Shown here piece after piece: positions 1 through 5,026 of a stretch of 5,026 nt of DNA. The position numbers and the translations under genes are program-made. The notes under the pieces are model-generated. The model did not search any database. It was given only the letters and a program-made list of their open reading frames with translations, and was not told where the DNA came from. Position 1 is the stretch's first letter; every line of letters begins with the position of its first letter. Source of the DNA: Cyclobacteriaceae bacterium (GTDB lineage: Bacteria; Bacteroidota; Bacteroidia; Cytophagales; Cyclobacteriaceae); assembly GCA_030637245.1 (NCBI GenBank), contig DAOVVI010000206.1, positions 1-5,026 of the forward strand. The letters are read 5' to 3'.

Positions 1-144
1 TGTTTAGGTTTTATCTGTAATGCGTTGATCCGACCTGTGCATGAAAAGCATCATATAAAGCAAGAGGAGCTTGATGAAATGGACGGCATTTTTCCTCATT
101 CCGACACTGCCGATTCCGAACAGACATTAGCCGGGAATAAATAA
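1..144 (+). CDS. OFA-family MFS transporter, C-terminal end only
   Basis: The first reading frame is open from base 1 and ends at TAA 142-144, giving the last 47 residues of a protein that begins before the window. The visible start, GFICNALIRPVHEKHH, is a hydrophobic stretch (end of the last membrane helix) running into a basic 'RPVxEKxH' segment and then an acidic, hydrophilic cytoplasmic tail. I recognise this ending from OFA-type major facilitator transporters, the group that includes oxalate:formate antiporters and predicted L-lactate or monocarboxylate carriers of the inner membrane. Support comes from the next gene, which matches the small subunit normally found directly downstream of such transporters, with a 14-base gap and its own Shine-Dalgarno. 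The substrate cannot be told from the tail. Family call moderately secure, substrate unknown. Confidence 0.7.
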   Translation, partial: CLGFICNALIRPVHEKHHIKQEELDEMDGIFPHSDTADSEQTLAGNK

Positions 145-148
145 CAAT

Positions 149-153
149 AGGAG
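149..153 (+). promoter_or_regulatory. Ribosome binding site of the small-subunit gene
   Basis: AGGAG lies five bases upstream of the ATG at 159-161, just after the stop of the transporter gene. It fixes the start of the small gene and indicates translation as part of the same transcript. The other genes in the window show no comparable Shine-Dalgarno. Confidence 0.65.
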
Positions 154-158
154 CTACC

Positions 159-283
159 ATGAAACATTCAAAATCTAACGGCGTTACTGATCTACTGCTT
201 TTATTATTGTTCTGGCTTTATGGTTCTTAATGCCACTTATCTGGGGCATTGATCCCAGGGTGATGCCTGAATTTGCAAAATAA
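159..283 (+). pseudogene. MFS transporter small subunit, frameshifted
   Basis: From ATG 159 the frame reads MKHSKSNGVTD, then LLLLLLFWLYGS, and stops at TAA 228-230 after 23 residues. The frame one base earlier is open from 191 to TAA 281-283 and reads STAFIIVLALWFLMPLIWGI followed by DPRVMPEFAK. That second part has the layout of the roughly 35-40-residue, single-helix 'MFS transporter small subunit' family: a hydrophobic helix with a W-x-x-x-P-L-x-W-G core and a short tail. The two halves together span 125 bases, one short of 42 codons, so restoring one base (or removing two) somewhere in about 183-210 would give a normal protein of about 41 residues. The second frame has no ATG, GTG or TTG of its own before the helix. 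The gene follows the OFA transporter, as expected. It may be truly inactivated, or the window may carry a sequencing error. Family assignment is from remembered consensus, not a search. Confidence 0.6.
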
Positions 284-389
284 TTGGATGTGATAAGCAT
301 TCTGCCTCGTTTAGCTATGATATGAAGAGTACTACCTAATTGTTGCCTCAAGTGAAAATGTAGGGGTAGAATCAATAATTTTATAATTT
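284..389. other. Intergenic spacer, nothing recognisable
   Basis: This AT-rich stretch lies between the small-subunit gene and the GC-rich repeat-like patch. I see no open frame with family-like content, no clear Rho-independent terminator for the plus-strand genes, and no RNA gene. Short minus-strand ORFs that cross it also run through the repeats and look like chance frames. Confidence 0.5.
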
Positions 390-438
390 GGGTGCCCGGG
401 CTGGCTGTCGCCACTCGCGCGCAATCCCACTTCGCCCG

Positions 439-455
439 CCTGCCGGCGAGGCAGG
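439..455. repeat. Inverted repeat inside the GC-rich element
   Basis: CCTGCC (439-444) and GGCAGG (450-455) form a 6-bp all-GC-rich stem with the five-base loop GGCGA. There is no T run after it on either strand, so it is not a standard terminator. Confidence 0.5.
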
Positions 456-520
456 GGCTCAAACAGGTCGCTCCATCCCGGTAGGCAGGTTCGGCACAAA
501 ATCACCCTGCAATCGAGCAC

Positions 521-542
521 CCGATGTTTCCAAAAACATCGG
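521..542. repeat. Perfect 9-bp hairpin
   Basis: CCGATGTTT (521-529) and AAACATCGG (534-542) are exact reverse complements separated by CCAA. The half-site motif GGATGTTT recurs immediately after the right arm (541-548). No U tract follows on either strand, so I do not call it a terminator. It marks the right edge of the GC-rich patch. Confidence 0.6.
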
Positions 543-616
543 ATGTTTAACTGCAACCCACGATTAAAAAACCAGTAAAAAAGCATTTTTTTTCCATGAA
601 ACTTTCTATCTCTCCC

Positions 617-647
617 GCTCCAAGTCACCTGATAAGGGACTCGGAGC
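617..647. repeat. Left hairpin of the paired-hairpin element
   Basis: GCTCCAAGTC (617-626) pairs with GACTCGGAGC (638-647) with a single A/C mismatch (622 against 642). Inside are an unpaired A (627), a second short stem CCT/AGG (628-630 with 635-637) and the loop GATA. Confidence 0.6.
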
Positions 648-761
648 TACCGAAATGCCGGATTGAAAGAGAAGAAGTAAACAATAATGCATTTGATTTG
701 TAGGCGCAATTATGGATGTTTTGGCAATAGTTATCTTCATGAAGCCTTGGTAGTTCGGGTT

Positions 762-791
762 CCTCCGAGTCACTCGTAGAGGACTCGGAGG
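762..791. repeat. Right hairpin of the paired-hairpin element
   Basis: CCTCCGAGTC (762-771) pairs perfectly with GACTCGGAGG (782-791). Inside are an unpaired A (772), the stem CTC/GAG (773-775 with 779-781) and the loop GTA. The architecture matches the left hairpin although the inner stem and loop bases differ, which suggests selection on structure rather than recent copying. Confidence 0.65.
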
Positions 792-886
792 GGGAGGAAA
801 ATCGTGACCGTCAAGCATAAGGTTAATGGCTAAAAGTTTAAGGCATCATGTGTCTGTCCTTCCTTCCGGCTTCAGTCTTCTGACTT

Positions 887-898
887 GCCCTTTTGGGC
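887..898 (-). terminator. Weak hairpin after the MFS gene
   Basis: GCCC-TTTT-GGGC forms a 4-bp GC stem one base beyond the stop codon (900-902) of the minus-strand MFS gene. In that direction no U tract follows, so it is at best a weak or Rho-assisted stop signal. Confidence 0.2.
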
Positions 899-899
899 G

Positions 900-1883
900 T
901 TATGAATTACTTTTCCTGATATAGATATTCAAAAATAGAAAAGCGCCAATCAAGATGGCCGGAAGTACTGCTATATATCGCAAGGTATCGGCTCCGGATG
1001 AATCCATATCCATGAAGATACCAATAATCGGCAGGGCGATAGAAATACCAAAATTACCTATACCTCCTAATACGCTTAAGCCCAGGGCGCCACTTTCAGG
1101 AATTTTTTCTGAAACAAATCCAAGCATAGTTGGCCAAAAATAGCATACACCTATCGCAAAAACACCGGCTGCTAAAAATGTGGTATTACCGTTGGAGTAG
1201 CTAAGCCAGATAAGTCCTATGGTAGCAAAAACTGCAGAAAAAAGTAACATTCCTGCCGTAGTTAATTTTTTTACAACTTGTCCGGCAAAACCTCTTCCTA
1301 TAGCCATAATCCCATTGATGAAGGCTAAAACCAATATGGCTGAAACGCCAGTTTCTTCCAGTAGAGAGGATATTCGTTGATTGGTGCCAATTTCGGTTGT
1401 GGCTGTTAAGATCATACAAAAAGCCATGAAAATAAACAAGGGAGTTACTAGTGCTTTCCACATACCAATTGTGGAAATACCCATTTGTACCCGTTCTGTT
1501 TTAGGGAATTTTTGACCTACAAGTAAAATGCCATATAAAATTGTGGGAATATACATGCAAGCTACCAAAATTTGCCAGGGGAGGTTCAAATTTTCGATCA
1601 GCAGATAGCCAAGGAGGCTTCCGATTACAATTCCACCAGGAAACCAAATATGGAACCTGTTCAACATTTTTGTTTTGCTTTCGCTGTACATAGTAGCCAC
1701 CAAAGGATTACATGCAGCTTCTACCATACCGTTGCCAATACCAATTGCCAATGATCCAAAGAATAATGACCAGAAATCAAATGCCAGCATGGTAATTGTA
1801 ATCCCAGCCAAATGAAAAATAAATGCCGCCCATACTATCCGCTTCATACCGAAGTGATCGACCAGTGCTCCGCCAATGATCAT
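900..1883 (-). CDS. MFS sugar transporter (FHS/FucP-like); frame continues upstream to 2099
   Basis: This is the part of an inner-membrane major facilitator transporter read from the first canonical start, ATG 1881-1883 (327 residues). Residues 4-15 are GGALVDHFGMKR, the MFS motif A between helices 2 and 3. Residues about 50-95 carry a GNGMVEAACNP segment followed by LNRFHIWFPGG, the pattern I associate with FHS-family sugar:proton symporters such as FucP. Many further hydrophobic helices run to the stop at 900-902. The ATG is almost certainly not the real start, because it falls in the middle of helix 2 and the preceding 72 in-frame codons encode a plausible N-terminus with helix 1 (separate entry). 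A full protein would be about 385 residues with 12 helices, normal for the family. The gene follows a periplasmic GH2 enzyme on the same strand, so uptake of the released sugar is a reasonable guess. The exact substrate is unknown. Confidence 0.8.
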   Translation of the reverse strand: MIIGGALVDHFGMKRIVWAAFIFHLAGITITMLAFDFWSLFFGSLAIGIGNGMVEAACNPLVATMYSESKTKMLNRFHIWFPGGIVIGSLLGYLLIENLNLPWQILVACMYIPTILYGILLVGQKFPKTERVQMGISTIGMWKALVTPLFIFMAFCMILTATTEIGTNQRISSLLEETGVSAILVLAFINGIMAIGRGFAGQVVKKLTTAGMLLFSAVFATIGLIWLSYSNGNTTFLAAGVFAIGVCYFWPTMLGFVSEKIPESGALGLSVLGGIGNFGISIALPIIGIFMDMDSSGADTLRYIAVLPAILIGAFLFLNIYIRKSNS

Positions 1884-2099
1884 GGTGATGGTTAGCCCCA
1901 GAAAGACCGGAGCGAAGGCCGTTCCTAAGTCCTGGCTGGATAGTTCAAATTCAGAAATAAAAACGGTTTCAAGCTGGGCACGAATGGCAAATGAAACTGA
2001 AGTAGTAATTAAAGCCAGGGAACTGACGATAAACAGGCGATTCTTATTAATGGTTTCGATGGTTTTGGAATTTAAGTGTATAAATAAAAAAATCAGATT
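1884..2099 (-). other. In-frame 5' extension of the MFS gene, no canonical start codon
   Basis: Upstream of ATG 1883 the MFS frame is open for 72 codons, back to the TAA at 2100-2102. The translation includes NKNRLFIVSSLALITTSVSF and then AIRAQLETVFISEFELSSQD, LGTAFAPVFLGLTIT, that is helix 1, the periplasmic loop and the first half of helix 2. These fit directly onto motif A downstream. None of the 72 codons is ATG, GTG or TTG. Possible unusual starts are ATC at 2058-2060 or ATT at 2049-2051, which would place the N-terminus where homologues begin. No Shine-Dalgarno is visible near them. Explanations are a rare non-canonical start, a mutated start codon, or a sequence error. Confidence 0.75.
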
Positions 2100-2167
2100 T
2101 TAAATATATAGAATATTTTAAAAAGTATAGGACTAACTGCTAAAGTAAAGTATAAAATTTAGAAATG

Positions 2168-4003
2168 TTAATTTACAACCTCCTCAAAATATTTAAAAAG
2201 CTCTTCGTGTGCTTTTTTTATTTTTTTGCTTTTTAGTTTTATGACTTTGCGATCATAGGTCATGGTGCCATTTACTTCTCCTTCTACATCGGTTGTTTGA
2301 GTGTAAATTGCCCCGGCTAATCCATCATTGATTAGAGGCTGTAATTTTTCAATCAGCTCCAGGTATGATATTGTAAGATCTTTTTGACTTTTGAGATTGC
2401 GGTATCCCCAGTTTTTATCTTTTTGCCATAAATGTTTATCTACCGGTAATCCAAGTCCGCCAAATTCACCCAGGATGAGTGCTCTGTCATTATCCTCAGG
2501 CGGCATTTCAGGCCCGGGGTATTTATGATAATCCCGCGTATCTCCGACAGGGAAAAAATTGCCGCCACTCGGGCCGCCAATAAGTCGTGAAGAATCCAAA
2601 GTGACTACCCAATCATATATTTCTGTGGTTTTAAACTGTCCCCAGCCCTCATTAAAAGGAATCCATTTTACAATCGAGGGATGGTTATAAATACTGTTAA
2701 TAATCGCCTCAAATTCAATTTTATATTGTGCCTCAGAAATAAACTCTCTTTCTATTTCAACTCCATCAATACCGCTTGGCCCTTTCCATTCAGCATTTTT
2801 ATCACTATTTGGCATATCCTGCCACACAATCATTCCAATCTGATCGCAATAGGTGTACCATCGGTCGGGCTCCACTTTCACATGTTTTCGGATCAGGTTA
2901 AAGCCCATATCTTTAGTTTTTTGAATATCTGATTTTAAGGCTTCATCGGTTGGGGCAGTATATAATCCGTCCGGCCACCACCCCTGATCAAGAAGGCCAT
3001 ATTGGAAAATTGGTTTGTTGTTAAGAAAAAGGCGCCTGATTCCAGCCTTATCTTCATCAACACTTATTTTTCTCATGCCAAAATAGGACTGAATTCTATC
3101 AATTATCTTCCCATTTCTGATAAGGTCAAGCTGTATGTCATATAAATTCGGGTGATCAGGGGACCAGAGTTTTTGGCTGGAGAGGACGATATCTGCGGTT
3201 TGATCGTATTGGAAAATGTTGGTAGTTTTTACTTGTTTATTGAAAGAGACTGTTGCACGGATTGAGTCATTATGTAATGGATTATGCAGATTAGCATTTA
3301 TTTTTATTGTAGAATTATCAATATCCGGGGTACATTTCAGCGATTCAATGGACGATAGATTTACTGGTTCGATCCATACAGTTTGCCAAATTCCGGATAC
3401 CGGTGTGTACCAGATCCCTTTCGGATCTATCTTCTGTTTTCCACGTGGTTGATGATAGGTGTCTGTCGGATCCCAAACAGAAATGACAATTTCCTGTACG
3501 CCGCGCTCATCCAGGTAAGATGATATATCAAAAGAAAATGGATCGTATCCGCCACGATGTTTTCCTATTTCCGTTTCATTGATATATACAGTTGTTTCCC
3601 AGTCAGAAGCGCCGAAATTCAATAGTATAAATCTGCCTGACCAGCTTTCAGGGATAAAAAAAGTGCGTTTATACCATATCTTATCTTCCGGCCCTACACT
3701 TTGATAAATACCCGAAAGTGCTGATTCTACAGGAAATGGTACAATAATTTCCCTGTCAAATACTTCTGGCTGACTTTCTTCTTTTCTGGTTTTGGCAAAA
3801 TGCCACCTACCATTTAAACTTTTCCATTCCGGTCTTGTCATGCCTGGCCTGGGGTATTCGGGGTGTGGGTTATCCGGATTTACATCAAGTGTCCATTCGG
3901 TGGATAATCTGAATTCCGGCGGAACGTATGATATCTTTTGTGCGATACAAAAAGAAGAAAAAAATAGTATCGAAAATACAAGTGTAACCTTAAAAATTCT
4001 CAT
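2168..4003 (-). CDS. Periplasmic glycoside hydrolase family 2 beta-glycosidase
   Basis: The 611-residue product starts with a basic MRIFK, a hydrophobic core and a likely signal-peptidase I site after CIA (about residue 21), so it is exported. The GH2 order follows. A jelly-roll sugar-binding domain covers about 55-215, with WKSLNGRWHFA, IWYKRTF and SGIWQTVWIEP. An Ig-like beta-sandwich spans about 215-310, and a TIM barrel runs from about 312 to the end. The acid/base glutamate is E452 in FNEGWG and the likely nucleophile is E513 in ILGEFGG; W394-Q395 in IVWQDMP is also typical. Retaining hydrolysis of a beta-linked galactoside, glucuronide, mannoside or similar is expected. The length is close to beta-glucuronidase (about 600) and much shorter than LacZ (about 1000), so there is no C-terminal Bgal small-chain domain. 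The start ATG 4001-4003 directly precedes the signal peptide, without a clear Shine-Dalgarno. The MFS frame begins about 70 bases downstream, suggesting a shared transcript. Family is secure, substrate is not. Confidence 0.92.
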   Translation of the reverse strand: MRIFKVTLVFSILFFSSFCIAQKISYVPPEFRLSTEWTLDVNPDNPHPEYPRPGMTRPEWKSLNGRWHFAKTRKEESQPEVFDREIIVPFPVESALSGIYQSVGPEDKIWYKRTFFIPESWSGRFILLNFGASDWETTVYINETEIGKHRGGYDPFSFDISSYLDERGVQEIVISVWDPTDTYHQPRGKQKIDPKGIWYTPVSGIWQTVWIEPVNLSSIESLKCTPDIDNSTIKINANLHNPLHNDSIRATVSFNKQVKTTNIFQYDQTADIVLSSQKLWSPDHPNLYDIQLDLIRNGKIIDRIQSYFGMRKISVDEDKAGIRRLFLNNKPIFQYGLLDQGWWPDGLYTAPTDEALKSDIQKTKDMGFNLIRKHVKVEPDRWYTYCDQIGMIVWQDMPNSDKNAEWKGPSGIDGVEIEREFISEAQYKIEFEAIINSIYNHPSIVKWIPFNEGWGQFKTTEIYDWVVTLDSSRLIGGPSGGNFFPVGDTRDYHKYPGPEMPPEDNDRALILGEFGGLGLPVDKHLWQKDKNWGYRNLKSQKDLTISYLELIEKLQPLINDGLAGAIYTQTTDVEGEVNGTMTYDRKVIKLKSKKIKKAHEELFKYFEEVVN

Positions 4004-4113
4004 GAGGTTGTGGTCATGTGCACTAATTATATGTAATAATAGTTAATTCCTGAATAAATACTATTGAAAAACAGGAAGCATTTACTGGTTATGAATGAAA
4101 ATATATTTACAAT

Positions 4114-5026
4114 TTATTGATGCTGGGGCCTTAACAAGTCATTTACTGTCTTCACCGGATTGAATGTGCTTATAGGTACTTCCACAAATAATGTGTTCCA
4201 GTCCGACATGGCGCCATTCCACAATCCGGGCAGTTCCTGTGCTTTTAACTCACGGCCATCTTTTGATTTTTGTGAAATAAATCCGGTTTTTGGATCGACA
4301 TATTTGGTCAGATCAAACTTTTCTCCTTTATAATTTTTCACTCCACAAACCAGGTCCACCGGATTAAAGTGGGTGGCGGCATTTGCAATAGATGTTTGAT
4401 GCTCATCCCTAAGGTCAATTTGAGATGATTCAACAATCTGCAAAGACTGCGTGCTGTCGTTATTTTCCGTAAAAAATGGCCCTCCACCAGGTTCACCTTC
4501 ATTTTTCACCATCCCGCAAATTCGCAGAGGGCGGTTGAATTTTTGTTTTAGAAAATTAACCTTATCACCGAGGGCAGCCAATTCGGGTAAATTTTTTATA
4601 TGCAATTCATCTTTTAGAAAAGTCAACATTTCTTCCGCTTCTGTAGTATTAACTACGTCTTCCAGTATTTTTAAGTAATCAAAAAGTTTTTTCTGATACC
4701 TCAATAGAATACCTGCCAATGCTTTTTTAAATGCAATGGTATCTTCTTTCAACTTATCAGGAACAACATTGTCAATATTTTTTACGAAAATAATATCGGC
4801 GTCAATTTCATTTAAATTTGCAATTAATGCTCCATGACCCGCTGGTCGGAATAGCAGGCTCCCGTCGTCATTTCTAAACGGCTCATTTTCCAGATCAACC
4901 GCAATGGTGTCCGTATATAATTTTTGCTTGGAAAATGATACTTCATATGTCACTCCATATTTATCTTCGAACTGAGAAATGGTGCTGTTAATATGATCTA
5001 CAAAACCGACTTTGTGTTCCGGTGAA
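4114..5026 (-). CDS. DUF4301 family protein, C-terminal 303 residues
   Basis: The minus-strand frame is open from the window edge to TAA 4114-4116, so the start lies outside. A GTG at 4951-4953 could be taken as a start but is an internal valine, since 24 matching residues (PEHKVGFVDHINSTISQFED and on) precede it in frame. I recognise DUF4301 (usually about 500 residues) from conserved blocks numbered in the visible part: LFRPAGHGALIANLN (about 58-72), ADIIFVKNIDNVVPD (76-90), RPLRICGMVKNEGEPGGGPF (165-184), SLQIVESSQID (194-204) and LWNGAMSDWNTLFVEVP (268-284). The GHGALIxNLN block followed by 'DNVVPD' resembles sugar-nucleotide pyrophosphorylases, so a nucleotidyltransferase-like fold is possible, but the function is not established. 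The protein has no membrane segment in view and is probably cytoplasmic. It lies 110 bases upstream of the GH2 gene on the same strand; whether they share a transcript is unclear. Confidence 0.85.
   Translation of the reverse strand, partial: SPEHKVGFVDHINSTISQFEDKYGVTYEVSFSKQKLYTDTIAVDLENEPFRNDDGSLLFRPAGHGALIANLNEIDADIIFVKNIDNVVPDKLKEDTIAFKKALAGILLRYQKKLFDYLKILEDVVNTTEAEEMLTFLKDELHIKNLPELAALGDKVNFLKQKFNRPLRICGMVKNEGEPGGGPFFTENNDSTQSLQIVESSQIDLRDEHQTSIANAATHFNPVDLVCGVKNYKGEKFDLTKYVDPKTGFISQKSKDGRELKAQELPGLWNGAMSDWNTLFVEVPISTFNPVKTVNDLLRPQHQ

Larger units (their letters stand above)
390..542. repeat. GC-rich, hairpin-bearing intergenic element
   Basis: Composition jumps sharply: 66 of the 90 bases from 391 to 480 are G or C, while the flanks and the neighbouring genes are AT-rich. 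The patch begins with GGGTGC (390-395) overlapping the palindrome GCCCGGGC (394-401). Near its other end is the complement GCACCC (517-522), and it closes with a perfect hairpin (521-542). An internal stem CCTGCC/GGCAGG sits at 439-455, and a second GGCAGG at 484-489 allows an alternative pairing. No frame through it looks like a protein. It behaves like a dispersed intergenic repeat or structured element inserted between two gene clusters. Edges are approximate, and repeat status cannot be shown from one copy. Confidence 0.45.
610..797. repeat. Paired-hairpin (MITE- or REP/BIME-like) element
   Basis: The two ends are imperfect inverted copies of each other. The left arm (about 610-654) contains CTCCCGCTCCAAGTC, and the reverse complement of the right arm (about 754-797) contains CTCCCCCTCCGAGTC. 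Both then carry GACTCGGAG and end inward in CC(C)GAA. Each arm is itself a hairpin with the same build: a 10-bp stem, one unpaired A, three more pairs and a tiny loop. Between them lie about 100 AT-rich bases containing the palindrome CTTCATGAAG (735-744). No transposase is encoded. Two REP-like palindromes in inverted orientation around a spacer is the arrangement of a BIME, and a small non-autonomous transposon is the alternative. I see no target-site duplication. Structure is directly visible; the class is inference. Confidence 0.5.

Noticed and set aside
577..593. A6-GCA-T8 sequence resembling a terminator
   Set aside because: The stem would be A/T pairs only, with no GC core, so it is a low-complexity tract rather than an intrinsic terminator.
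332..628. Minus-strand ORF of 98 codons through the GC-rich patch
   Set aside because: It runs straight through the hairpins and composition jump, is rich in Arg/Pro/Gly/Cys from GC-rich repeat sequence, has no ribosome binding site and resembles no family I know.
751..791. TTCGGGTTCC plus hairpin, tRNA-like T-arm impression
   Set aside because: No acceptor stem, D-arm or anticodon arm can be built around it, and it is fully explained by the paired hairpin.
606..818. Minus-strand ORF of 70 codons over the paired-hairpin element
   Set aside because: Its two ends are simply translations of the inverted hairpins, and the middle shows no domain, so it is a chance frame across a repeat.
3938..4003. 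GH2 as a lipoprotein because of a Cys at the end of the signal peptide
   Set aside because: The residues before the Cys (SSF) do not fit a lipobox, and CIA followed by Q is a better signal-peptidase I site.
4026..4031. Perfect TATAAT (minus strand) 22 bases upstream of the GH2 start
   Set aside because: No TTGACA-like box lies at 16-18 bases, the region is very AT-rich, and Bacteroidota use a different -7 consensus, so chance occurrence is likely.
4038..4065. AATAGT/ACTATT inverted repeat between DUF4301 and GH2
   Set aside because: The 6-bp AT-rich stem with a 16-base loop and no U tract is too weak to call a terminator or operator.

Overview
The window looks like chromosomal DNA of a Gram-negative member of the Bacteroidota/FCB group, possibly a Balneolota-type marine organism. 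The grounds are an AT-rich coding background, a DUF4301 protein (a family I know mainly from Bacteroidota), a Sec-exported GH2 glycosidase and an FHS/FucP-like sugar transporter. This placement is inference; there is no rRNA or marker gene here to settle it.

Layout. Bases 1-283 (+) hold the tail of an OFA-type (oxalate/formate/lactate) MFS transporter, followed by the tiny 'MFS transporter small subunit' gene that usually accompanies it. The small gene is broken by a frameshift. Bases 284-899 carry no credible gene. They hold two repeat-like elements: a very GC-rich patch (about 390-542) ending in a 9-bp perfect hairpin, and a roughly 190-bp element (about 610-797) whose two ends are similar hairpins in inverted orientation. 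Bases 900-5026 are all on the minus strand. In transcription order they are a DUF4301 protein (5' end beyond the window), a periplasmic GH2 beta-glycosidase of 611 residues, and an MFS sugar transporter.

How the genes may work together. The GH2 enzyme has a signal peptide and both catalytic glutamates, so it probably cleaves a beta-linked glycoside in the periplasm. The MFS transporter downstream could take up the released sugar. The glycan is not identifiable and there is no SusC/SusD pair in the window. The DUF4301 gene is a same-strand neighbour with no proven functional link.

Two gene-integrity problems stand out. The small subunit is frameshifted. The MFS transporter frame is open far upstream of its first ATG/GTG/TTG and encodes a normal TM1-TM2 there, yet contains no canonical start codon. 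Both could be real decay or consensus errors in the sequence. I see no phage, CRISPR, toxin-antitoxin or defence genes, and no convincing new system. The most unusual material is the repeat-bearing intergenic region.
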